Shown in pieces: positions 48,744 to 59,662 of a stretch of 64,000 nucleotides of DNA; positions within the stretch are counted from its first letter, which is position 1; each line of letters opens with the position of its first letter. The notes under the pieces are model-generated. The model was not told where the DNA came from, searched no databases, and saw only the letters and a program-made list of their open reading frames with translations. A program made the translations under genes and the position numbers. The DNA comes from Coniella vitis (lineage: Eukaryota > Ascomycota > Sordariomycetes > Diaporthales > Schizoparmaceae), in NCBI GenBank assembly GCA_011317545.1, contig WUJK01000005.1, forward strand, positions 682,001 to 746,000, read 5' to 3'.

Positions 48744-50184
48744 TCATAAGATCAGCTGTTTGAGGTTGCGCTGTATAATCATGTCCTGTACGGATCCCAT
48801 CGTAATCTTGAGGAGGTTGGTATCCGTGGCGTTCGTAAAGTGGCCGTAAATTTCCTTTTCGGGATTTCGGTTGAGCGCTCTGAACTTGTCCATAAAGTAC
48901 TTGCTGGCCTGCTTCCAGTCCTCTGGTTCGCCGTGATAGTCTGTAAAGCCGTGCTGTGAGATTGGGCTCTTCTTGAGCTTTTCCTTGAACAAGTCCATCT
49001 TGTTCAGGAAGAGAATGAGGGCAGATTTGAGGAACCAGTGGGAATTCGCAATTGACTCCCAGAGCATGAGGGCTTCGTTCATTTGATTCTACACACGGGG
49101 CCATCATGTCAGCAAAGCACAAATCGGCCCTGAAGCAAAAGCGGGGTAGAACACTCACGCCGTCCTTGTCTTCAACCAGACATTGATCATACCCAGAAAT
49201 AGCAACCAGGAACAGCAGGCAGTGCACATGCTCGAAGCAATGTATCCACTTCTTTCGTTCAGACCGCTGTCCGCCAACGTCAAACATGCGGTATGTTAAT
49301 TGACTCAAGTCGAATATTGTCTCTGTTATGCCAGTTGTCCGCAATCTCGACCGCAGCAAATCTTGATCTGTGGGTATGTAAGTCTTGTCCCAGAAACGGT
49401 CCAGGTCGTCGCAGAAGCTTCAAAATAATTAGCTCATGTCCCTCGGATGTTCGACAACAAACGGCATGGGTGCCAGCTTACTAGTCCAGATTATCATGCA
49501 GCGCGTATTCGTTGCCCTTTGCAATTGCCTTCTTCACGCCCTCGTCTTCCCAAAGGCTTTTCAGTGGTGTCAAATACTGTTCGGGAAACTGATCGTTGGG
49601 ACTGAGCTCAAAATCGACTAGGACTTGCTCCATATATTTCTGCAATTGCAAACACAGTCAGTCTTTTGTCCTTGGTCAAAGAGGACAGGATACACTTCGA
49701 AACCCGAATGAAGGGTTTCGATCGCAGCATAGACCAGCAACTGACCTCACTCTCGGGCTTCTCAAAAGGAATGTCAAACTCCTTCATTGCGTCGTAGATC
49801 ATGCGAAAGGATTGTACGATATTGTTGAACACCACTGGCTTCCATTCTAGCTTTTCCGTCTTGCTGAATCCACTGGCGTAGATCAGTTTCATTTGTTTCA
49901 ACACGGTCGACTTCCCAGATTCTCCGGCACCTACAGCAAACGAAAGCAATGGTACCAATGTTAGTAGCAGATCCTTGAGACAATGGGGTATATGGGGTGT
50001 TGCGCGGCAGGGCCGAAAGCCAAAGAAGAAAGCAAAAGAAGAAGAAGAATTGGCGGGACGCCGTACCAAGCAGAAGCAGTTTGACTTCCTTTGCCATACG
50101 CTTCTCATCTGCCTTGATCATCTTGTCCAGCTCCCTCGAGCGCGTGGCGTCGGCCTCCTCCTTCTTGCGACTGCCGAAACACAT
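48744..50184 (-). CDS. Heterotrimeric G-protein alpha subunit, fungal group II (GNA-2-like)
   Basis: Five exons (50067-50184, 49746-49930, 49482-49639, 49159-49417, 48744-49088) join in frame to 354 aa, the normal G-alpha length. It binds GTP at the plasma membrane and relays receptor signals. Motifs: P-loop GAGESGKS at 40-47, switch I arginine 180 in RLRTTG, switch II DVGGQ with catalytic Gln204, base-binding NKMD at 269-272, and TNATDT at 325-330. The N-terminus starts MCFGSRKKE instead of the MGxxxS myristoylation signal, and the C-terminus lacks the CxxL ADP-ribosylation motif (ends LKQLIL). Both traits fit the fungal group II alpha subunits such as Neurospora GNA-2, as I recall them, not GNA-1 or GNA-3. 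Cys2 could be palmitoylated. Introns are 136, 106, 64 and 70 nt. Confidence 0.95.
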
Positions 50185-53100
50185 GATGCCGGATTGCTCA
50201 GTGCGAATCCCGCAGCCCAGATCTCTCGTCGTCGTCGGTGGTGGTGGTGGTGGTGGTTGATCGTTTTGGTTCGCCAGTTTGACCGACACGGGCAGATATG
50301 CGCGACTAGAAAAGCTCGTGGTAGGCAAGGAAATTACACAGGAGTGTCTGTGTAATTGATTAGGAAGCCTCGAGGCGGCAGCAAGTCGTCGTGGGTGCTC
50401 CTGACAGGTGCTCCTGAGAGGCACAAAAAAGGAAGCAGTCGTTCTCGAGTCGAGTCTTCGCAACGGGCGGCGCTAAGGGGTCGTCGATTGATCAAGGAGG
50501 ATCGGGGAAGGATGGAGTGCCGGCGGGTTCGATATGTCAAAGGCGGATCCCTACTCAAATAATGCAGAGGGGCAGTACGCGGCAGTTGACAGGCTGTGAC
50601 ATGAATCAAGACTGCACCCAGGGTTACTTGTCAGTAGCAAGCCTCTAGTGACGAACGGCAATGGGGTGCTCAGAAGGCAAGGAGCCGCGCGCGAGCAACC
50701 GTGTTCGAGGTAGATGAAGTGATAAGCGGCTTCGACACCTCGATTATGAGAGGGTGCCACAGGAGAAAAGAAGGCGAGGGTGCAACATCAGACGAGTGGA
50801 ATCGGGCCAGTGGGTATAACTTGGCGACTAACCTCGACTTGGCCCAATGCCGAAAAGACCCCAGATCTGTCTTTCTCTCTCTCTCTCTGTGTGTGTGTGT
50901 GTTTCTGTCTCCAACTCTAAGCATCAATCCAGCAGCAATCCAGCAGCAGCAGCAGCACCAGCATGAGCAGCGACAACCCACAGCTCCAAGATGAGACCAA
51001 GGCAAATGAGAGGCGAGCACGGAGGGCGCACACCGTCCGCTGAGCAGGACAGTCCTGGAAAGAGGGGAAAGGGCAAAAGACAGAAGATCGAGCTTCCTGA
51101 CTTCTTCGCTACCTGACTGGACCATGCAGATGAAAGAAAGAGAAAAATAAAAAGATCCAAGTAGATTTGCAACGAGGAGCCAAGAAGGCCCTGGTCTTGA
51201 GAGGGGGGGGGAGAGAAGAGGGTCAGCAGTGCAATCCAAGCCCTGTCCAATACACGCCCGAGGCAGGCCGATTCGAATGGAATTAGACCGGAGACGGGAG
51301 ATCATTTGCACAGGATCATGACACTATGGAGCAGGACCAGGCGTAGCATCCCAGGCGGCTTGTTTTGGGGCATTCTCGCTAGAGACAGCGGTCCCTCGGG
51401 GGGTCTGGCAGCTGCAAACTGCGCCCGTAAAGCCTGCCTTGCCTGCTAGCGCTAGGAGCTGGGAGGGTGCGGATGGCCCGCGCTGCCCTTCAGGATGCTG
51501 CCATGGGTGGGGTCCGGCAGAATGGCTGCAAGGGCCAGGTGTACTTGGAGTACGTACTATGTAGTATGCCTGGGGCAGCCATTGACGCGGGCCCCCCGGC
51601 CCCTAACAGATACAAGTAACTTTGCAATGCAACCACCATGCATACCTCGTATGTATGTACTGTGCAGGCGGGCGCAAGGGCTGCTTGAACATGGGCTATA
51701 GTACTATTGTATGTACTCGAGGCGGGGGCGAAGTGGCCGACGATGCAGCCAGCCCAAAAGCATGGCCCCCAAAGCGCCTTTTGGCTCGTTGCTTTGTTGC
51801 CGTTTGCACCGCGGTTTTTCTGTCCGGTCGGTGCCTTGGACGTTGTGCCAGCCTCTTGTGCACCCTCGACCTTGGTATTTCGACTAATACGTATACTAAG
51901 CATACTTTACCACGTCATATTCGGCTTGGGATTCTACGAGCGTACCTTGGTAGACTCAGCATCATAGCAGGTACATAGGAGAGCCTTCATGTGGGAATTG
52001 TATGGTGACCCACCATGTGGGAGCAGGGCTCTGATACAGCCTCAAATCTGCAGCATAATGAGCTGTCCAGGGTCTGCCACGCTCGCTGCTGCAAGCGCAC
52101 GGGGACACAATGGCCGCGTATGGGGCAGGAGGAAAAAACAAAAAGGCAAATACCGCGACAGTCGATGACAAGGCTGGCTTGCGTGTCATAGTAATGATGA
52201 TGATGATGCAGAATGCGGCGTCATGACTCTGAGGACGAGGCTCGCCAGAAACTCAACATACTGCCCATGCCTGTGGGCAGTCTGCTCTGGCATTGCAGCC
52301 CGGCCTGGCTAACGCGGATAGTTACTATGTACGTGGTACTGCCCAGCTGCCCAAGCTGCCCAAGGTATGTAGTGGAAGTACTACTATAACTATTACTATG
52401 TATGTGAAAATGGCGTAACAATGCCCATGCCTGCGCTTGCCCACAGCCGTTGACACCTAACAGCCACTCTGTTACCCTGGAATCTCCACGGCTGCTTGCG
52501 CCAGATCCGTTAGCCCCCCAAGCAAGCAAGCTGCAAGAGGGATGATCCCTCCTGAAGCCATGAGCTTGCCCTTGCCCCGTCTGCACATGTGCGCTGTTCG
52601 CCTTAGCAAAACGTGCTTGAACCGTGCCGCGGGGAATCCTGGAGTAATCGCGGCAACGCAAAGCGCTGGTGGCCGTGCCGACTAACAGTCTTTGCAGCTT
52701 CTTATCGATGCGTAGTGGAAGTATGCGCACGCGACTCTGACGCCAGTCAACTGACGCCTCTCGTTTATTTGACTTTTTGCTATCTCAGTCCGGCGAGTCG
52801 AGCGATCCCAATTTCGTTCTCCATGTCTGGGGGACAAATCCGTCAACGGTCCATTACCATGTCGGACGAGGAAGAAGAAGAAGGAGGAGGAGGAGAAAGC
52901 TGAAATACATAGTCCATTGTCAAAAGCAAGCCCACCGAGACCCCTGGCTGCCCTCACTCTTATTTGGGAAGCCCGCGTCGCCACAAATATGGGCAGCTTT
53001 GGCCTTGTTGTTTCCGGAACAGGGAGTCGATGGACGTTGCGCCCTTCTCGACACATTAGCCAGTAGGCAATCTATCGAAGCTTAACGATCGGGCTGGTGT

Positions 53101-53717
53101 TCACAGGCGAGCCGGTGCTTCGCCATACATAGTATTCTGCCGGAAGAACATGCAGGCTCCTACATGGTGGAAAGGATTGCGTGTTTTTTGCAGTGGATGC
53201 TCTAAATTTCCAGTGGGTAGGAGAGCAGGTGTTCGTGACCAATCCAGCAAAGACCAAGTCGAGATTCGAAATTCAGGGCTCCACAGAACCATTTCCGTGC
53301 TGCTGTACTCCATTTGATGCAAGTCCTGCGGGTCCTGTCATCTATCAGACATGGGTGTATCGTAAGTACATAGTACATGCGTTGTAAGCAGTGCTATACT
53401 AATAAGTATCCTTGTACCCTTGCCTGCCTCCTTTCTCCAATGCAACCCTGTAATACTATGTAGGAGGTACTTACTAAAGTACTTGTGTATTACGATATAT
53501 GTACTTGGATACTTGAGTATGCCGGCCGGCCAAGGCAGACTCCCCTGGTATGGCCCCCAGGCCGATCCGTCCCATTGCCCTTCCGTCCCGCATCCATTCT
53601 CCATTTCACATGTGCTCGAGATCAGCCGTTTTGGTAATTGTTGGTCTGTTGCGGCAATACCCGCTTTTTTGTTTGATTCTTGGGGGCTGTTTTGCGTCCA
53701 CACAATTCTTTTGTTCG

Positions 53718-53723
<6 letters not shown>

Positions 53724-53751
<28 letters not shown>

Positions 53752-53825
53752 TGTGTGTGTGTACGTGTGTGAGAGAGAGAGAGAGTGAGAGAGAGAGAGA
53801 GAGAGTGAGAGAGTGAGAGAGTGAG
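53724..53825. repeat. Compound (GA)n-(GT)n microsatellite
   Basis: GA run, short GT run with a TACG interruption, then further GA runs with interspersed GTGA. About 100 bp in gene-free sequence. Confidence 0.95.
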
Positions 53826-54558
53826 TCCTGTCTGGGAATTTTCGATCTGGAACTGTATTGACATTCTGCAGAGCAGTAATTCCAGGCACATAGTACAGGC
53901 CTTGTCCAAAGGCCCTTGCAGGCGGTTACTACTATGTATGTCGTCCAAGGTTTGCAGAAGGATGCCGCCTGCATAATCCTGCTGGGCCGTTGGCACTCAT
54001 CGCCTTCATACATGTACCGAGTCGAGCCTTTCCCAATCGTCCGGGGATCAAGTTCAAAAGCGCCCCGGCCCAGAGAACAAACCCTCTCCCAGGAGTGTCC
54101 CAGCCTCCTGATGGAACGCTTCCTTCTCTTGGTGGTTGTCGATGGTACCCTAGTACGAGGGTTGTGGCGATGCCTCGGTCTGCCATCGACTGGCTACCAA
54201 GAGTGCTACTTTCCAAGCCAAGTCTGCCTGGCGGTGTTACCACTGTCCCATACTACATAGTAAGTACAAAAGCGAGGGGCACAGCATATGGCGACGCCTC
54301 ACCGGCCGCACGTTTGTCGGAGAGAAATGGGCACTCATGAGGTGCAGCCACTACTACTGCTGCTGCTACTGCTACATAGTACATCATGTCAAGCGGACCA
54401 GAACGAGCCTGTGCAGCAGCCCTTTCGCCATACCACGCCCTACATACATAGTATCCAGTACTATGTAGTACTCATGTGAGTGCTCGGCATATCGTAGTAC
54501 AGGTGTCTCTCCCTTCGCAGGGCCAAAGACTCTTGCTTGGATACAAAGACTGGCAGTA

Positions 54559-54560
<2 letters not shown>

Positions 54561-54589
<29 letters not shown>
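54561..54589. repeat. (TA)n microsatellite
   Basis: About fourteen TA dinucleotides. Confidence 0.95.
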
Positions 54590-54591
<2 letters not shown>

Positions 54592-55278
54592 TACGATTCC
54601 GTACTGTGTAACCTTGTTTCTGTCACAGTGTCTCGGTGCCCATGCCGTTTGATATATTACCCCACGGCGGCCACGATCACGCTACGCTGCTACTCCCGTG
54701 GAGAAGAACAGCAAACGACAAAAAAGAACAAAAGAAAGCACAAAGTCAGTGTCGAGATACCTACAACAAGACAAGAGGGCGCCGAGCAATACTATGTATT
54801 CACCAAGGCCTGAAATCACCGCCCGCCTACCTATGCGCTTTGCTCTCCCCGTGCCGCTGCAGGTTGCATGCAGCGTACTATGTACATGGTAAAAAACCCC
54901 ATCCCTTGACTGGAGAGGATCAATCATACTTATTACCAAGCGGCTCTCCAACAGAGTCACGTATACTTCGACTCATCCTTGGCACCTTGTTCCTTTTCCC
55001 TTTTTCTTTTCTTTTTCCTCTATTATCTGGCCGACTCCTTGGCAGGTTTGGGAATTGTGTGGCCGGTGGCGCGTCCACCTTGGCTTGGTGTGGGGAAGTT
55101 TCAAAGCTTGGATTGGATGGCAGATTCCCACCCCTCCTCCTCTCCCATATTCCTTCTTTCGTCCCTCAGCGCCCCCCGCCCCCCCTTCTAGAAGCAACGC
55201 AAAGGGCGCGTGAAATGAAAGAGAAGAAAATATTGAATCCTGCGCTGTCCGGTCCGAGCATCCCGCGACAGTCGGGTG

Positions 55279-55299
55279 GGTGTGTGTGTGTGTGTGTGT
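55279..55299. repeat. (GT)n microsatellite
   Basis: About ten GT dinucleotides. Confidence 0.9.
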
Positions 55300-55708
55300 G
55301 GTTGAAACAAGCCCGCCCGACTCCATAAATCTCCACTTTATTCGCCGAAAATCTCCAAGTTTCCTGGCTCGGGCGTCGACATCCTATGGTAGTTTAAAAT
55401 TGCTGCTGCGAAGATGTAATATAACATAAAATACAGAAGGGGGAAGTGTAGGTCATGGAATAAGGCATGCTCTGTTAATCTTGGGTTACGTTCTTCCACA
55501 CAAAAAAAAAAAAGAGAGCCGTCAAGCTCGTCTTGCATCCTTTCGTCTAGGCACCTTTCGTACCTGTTCTTCAAAGAGGGACTCGAGAATGAAGTCATAC
55601 GAGGCTATCGCAGGTGGTTGGGACAAACAAACATCCACCTTACTATGTGAATCCACTATCCAAGCACAGCGGAAGCAAAGGCTGCCCGGTCCACGCAGGA
55701 TACATAGT

Positions 55709-55711
<3 letters not shown>

Positions 55712-55740
<29 letters not shown>
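55712..55740. repeat. (TA)n microsatellite next to a TACATAGTA motif
   Basis: About fourteen TA dinucleotides that start two bases after a TACATAGTA copy (55701-55709). Confidence 0.95.
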
Positions 55741-55743
<3 letters not shown>

Positions 55744-56321
55744 CAGTACTTGGCCCAAAATGCCAGTGTTTGGGCTGTGCATAGTACACAACGTACGTTT
55801 TACCCCGGGACAATCAGGCAGGTGTCATTCGCTTGATCGACGCGGAAACATGGAAGACGAAGAAGAAAGGGCAAAAAGCCAAAAGGACAACTTTCTAATA
55901 CTACGTAGTACACATTTCAGTGTACCAGCCAGCCAGCCAGCAAGGTGACCACGGACCAGCCCAAGGATGGAACGTAAATACTGTGTGCCATGGGAATCGC
56001 CATTCCCCAAGTCAGGTCAAGTCTACCCATTGTCTTTTTTCTTTCAATCAAAGTAGTCTGTATGGGATGCTCGTCCGTCTTGTTTCGGCTGCTTGTACCA
56101 TGGTGATGTGATATATCAGACTGGTCAGGCATTGCTTTGATAATTCTGCTCGGTTAATGAGATTGATCAACAGTCAAGGCACTCGCCGCCTACCAGAGGA
56201 TGTGACCAGGCAAATGTCAACGCAACTCAAATAGATTATTATATGAGCAAGCCTATAGCCGCGTATGGTAGTAAGCAAAATAAACATTTCAGTGATACGG
56301 TCCTCCTGCTCGGAAGGAATG

Positions 56322-56366
56322 CCGCACCGCACCGCACCGCACCGCACCACACCACACCACACCACA
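56322..56366. repeat. Two-phase pentanucleotide array (CCGCA)5(CCACA)4
   Basis: Five perfect CCGCA units are followed without a break by four perfect CCACA units and then CCATA. The two blocks differ by a single G-to-A change per unit. Confidence 0.95.
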
Positions 56367-56551
56367 CCATAGCCGCCGTCCCATCAAACTCCTGCTTGCC
56401 TCGCTTCGCTGGCCGAATCCTTTGCGCACAAACTGAAAAGATGGCCCACCGTTGCGAGGCAAGATGGTTGATCTGTTCAGTCTATACAGATAGATGTATC
56501 ACTATGTATACCGATGGTGGCGTCAGTAATGCCCGTCCCCCATGCATATTT

Positions 56552-56571
56552 TATATATATATATATATATA
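56552..56571. repeat. (TA)n microsatellite
   Basis: Ten TA dinucleotides in gene-free sequence. Confidence 0.9.
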
Positions 56572-57020
56572 CACCTTGATCTTGCGTTTCCAATACAAGA
56601 TGAAGCAAAGGAGAAGGGTGTGCATCTTGGGAGCACGTGGGGCCCACAGCCTCAAAAGTCCTAAACGGGCAATCACTGCAAACTTTATCATGTACCTAAG
56701 AATTAAAAAGAAAAAGAAAAGAAAGAAAAGAAAGAAAAGAAAAAAAACAAGAGCTGAGATACAGGGCTCAACCTCATTGGTGATGTGATCCGTAAACTTA
56801 ATCCTCCTCGACCCACTCTGCTACACCACCCCACGCTCTTCCTCTCCGACACACACACACACGCACACACACACGCACGCGCTTTCTCTCTCTCTCTCGT
56901 CTTTCTCACTCTCCCTCTTCCATAGATTGATCAGAAAAGGGGGGGAGAAAAAGAAGAAGAAAAAGAAGAAAAATGTGACCTATAACTTCTCCCCCTCCAT
57001 CCATCAACACCAGGTATCAC

Positions 57021-57035
57021 CCCTAACCCTAACCC
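57021..57035. repeat. Short telomere-like motif (CCCTAA)2CCC
   Basis: Two and a half units of the common fungal telomere repeat inside non-coding sequence. Too short to mark a chromosome end. Confidence 0.7.
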
Positions 57036-58368
57036 GGCAACCCGCCACTACTTGACCTTCAGCTCCCAATCTAAGGCACTACCACACATTTTCCACATAC
57101 GTAGTACGCACACAAACACACATAAACGCACACCCTATTCTCACTAGTGCTGACCACCTTGGGGGCCAAAGGGGGCCAACGGGAGGGAGACTTGGTAGGG
57201 AGATCCTTCAGCCCCTCCTTCCCCCCCCTTCTTGGTCCGTTGCAACCGTCCGTTCGTTAATTGGATCATCCCAAAAAAAAAAGGTGAGTCAAAAGAAAGA
57301 AAAAGAAAAAAGAAAAGTACAACATTGGAAAGAGTTATCTTATTATTAATCTCTGTCATTTGGGCAACAGGCGTACTAAACCTCCGCGTAGGCGCGTCAT
57401 AATCAGTGTTTGGGCCCAAAAAGCCCAATGGGGGGGGGACCACCGGAACGTATGTGCCGCAATGGGGGATCCAAAACTTTACTTTTACACGTGCTCTGTA
57501 GATCAAACTGTTGTCCAACCTGATTGATTGACGGAATGGATGGATATAAAGGGAAAGAAACAAAAAAACCCGTCCGCACCCCCCCACCCACGAATAGAGA
57601 CAACAAAGAGATGGGGCTTCTGCAGCTGGGTCTTGCATAAAAAAAAAAGAAAAAAGGAGGAAAAGAAAGAAAGAATTTTCAAAAAAGCCCAGAAATGAGG
57701 CTGCTGGTTGATTGGGATGGTGCTTCCTCAGATCAATAGTCTCGTCTTTTGTATATGTAAGTGCAAGTAGAAGAGGATAGTCCCTTTTTGTCTTGTGTTT
57801 GTGTGTGTGACGGCTTACTATTTACAGTGACACTGGCATAGGAAAACGTTTTTTTTTCTCTCTCGCGTACAGAGCTGAAAATACGTTGCCATGATATACA
57901 AACTGTGGCAAATGCTGTTGAAGGGGGGTGAGAAGAAGAAGAAAAAGGAAGAAAGAGAGGCCTCCTTCTTGTGTGCATGTAGATTGCCACCTCGTTCTGA
58001 TTTCATCTCACCCATCTCGACACCTCACAGTAACCAAGTGTCCCTCTGCCTCAGCCACAACAGACACTTCATTCAGAAGCTGCCGAAGTCGGCCAGTGAT
58101 TCAGAATCAACGCATCCCAAAGTGTCGAGATACTACTTCGTACATATCATGCGCGGAAGTAAGCACTTCTAACAGGGTAAGGATCACCTGGGCCGTAAAT
58201 GATACATCGACATTGCACAGTCAGTGCTGTCAACCTATTTCCCCATTCTCACATGTTCTAGCATCGGTAACCAAACTCTTGCACGTTAAGCCCGAGAAAG
58301 AGAAAAAGCCCGAATAGAGCCGGGTCGTGACCCAGCAAAGTAAACGTAAAGTTGCGATTTGCTGGCTA

Positions 58369-58389
58369 TTTATATATATATATATATAC
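58369..58389. repeat. (TA)n microsatellite
   Basis: About ten TA dinucleotides, followed by a CT tract (58391-58415). Confidence 0.9.
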
Positions 58390-58599
58390 ATCTCTCTCTC
58401 TCCCTCTCCCTCTCTTCGCTTCGGCACGTACTGTACATGTGGGGAAGGTGACTACCCTCGTGGAAACCTCAGAACATAGCCGCATTGAGAAAGAGAAAAG
58501 AAGGAAAGAAGGCGAGGGAGAAGAAGAAAAGTAATGTAGGCTTTCCCCCGTTCCCCCCCCCCCCCGCCCCCTTCTTCTATCCTTCCTTGGCTGTGCGTG

Positions 58600-58654
58600 T
58601 GTGTTGCGTTGTATTGCGTTGTGTTGGGTTACGCTGTGTTACGCCGCGTTGCAT
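58600..58654. repeat. Degenerate GTTGC/GTTGT array
   Basis: About ten pentamer units of the GTTGC/GTTGT/GTTAC type with many substitutions, similar in unit to the array at 1135. Confidence 0.75.
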
Positions 58655-59662
58655 TCACCGTTTCGGGGGCTGGTTCTATACAAGTCTGTTGAACTTGTGT
58701 ATTCCAGCTTACGGTGCTGGCACAGGCAGATATGGCCGACTTTTGGTTTTGGGTAGAGGCAAAAAGGTCATGCTGGCGTTCTTGGATACATACTTGCCCC
58801 AGGTTTGTCAAATATATTACCAGAAAAGAGACTCGGACAAATAAAATGTAAATCTTGTTTCAAAGATCCAGAAGGAAACAAGAACAACTGCATATACCGA
58901 CTACCCAAGTAGGATATCATACTCACAAGAACCAGGGCCCGGGGTAGAATAGACAGTCGGGTCGGACAGTTCACGGATGCAGACAAGACGGCTTCCAGCA
59001 CAATCTCTGTGTAAGCCTACATTCGGATTACTCTATCTCTCTTCCCCCCCCTCCCCTTGGCCCCGCAGCCTGCAGATGTCTTTTTGCTTACAGAGTACTT
59101 CTGGTATATGTACGCAACCGGTCTGGAAGATGCCCATGCATGGCGATTTGATTGGTTGAGGGATTTGTTAGGCTCGTAATGTACCTCTCGCAACCTCGTC
59201 CCGATGCTTTGTGCGGAAATAAAACGTCGAGTTTCATAGACTTGCGTGTCATCATGCTCACCTGCACTTGCGCTGCATATTCGGTCAATAGATTCAGGAC
59301 AAATATAATCAGAGGACCAGGTAAGCCGTCGAGGCCAGGAGTTGTCTTCAATGCAACGCGCCTTTGTGCCACGTGTGGTTGATTCCTAAACTGCCATTCG
59401 GACACGAGCTCGCGTCGAAACAAGGCAGGTATGATTGCAGAGCGAGGCAGATCCACAGACCGACATACGAGAGCAGAGGTCCGCGGGGAGACCAAGCCAA
59501 GGGTGTCGTTGAAGTAATATTCGTCCTATTTGGCGGATTCCCATTCGTAACACAGAGAGTACTATTGCTCTTTTCCCCTGTCCCGACCTTTTTGCTTACC
59601 CAATCCCGGTCTTGTTTCTTCTGAACGCGCGCATTCATGTAGCCACCATCTCCGCTCCGCAT

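Larger units (their letters stand above)
51555..55709. repeat. Dispersed palindrome-like 9-mer TACATAGTA (14 exact copies)
   Basis: Exact matches in either orientation start at 51555, 52323, 52394, 53127, 53367, 53454, 53930, 54254, 54373, 54445, 54459, 54790, 54876 and 55701. Near matches lie at 53888, 55641, 55904 (TACGTAGTA) and 57099. Both orientations occur. Many copies are flanked by GTAC or TAC, so the core may be longer. Outside this block I found exact copies only at 28087, 29813 and 61707, all non-coding. Confidence 0.85.
50185..59662. other. 9.5-kb gene desert, repeat-rich
   Basis: No ORF on either strand shows a recognisable domain. The left kilobase is the G-alpha 5' region, with CT, GT and CAG tracts around 50875-50960. 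Between 51.5 and 57 kb lie 14 exact copies of TACATAGTA/TACTATGTA, plus four long AT runs, a GA/GT array, a compound pentanucleotide array and a short telomere-like motif. The right end is the 3' flank of spermidine synthase. Undetected small or non-coding RNA genes remain possible. Confidence 0.5.
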
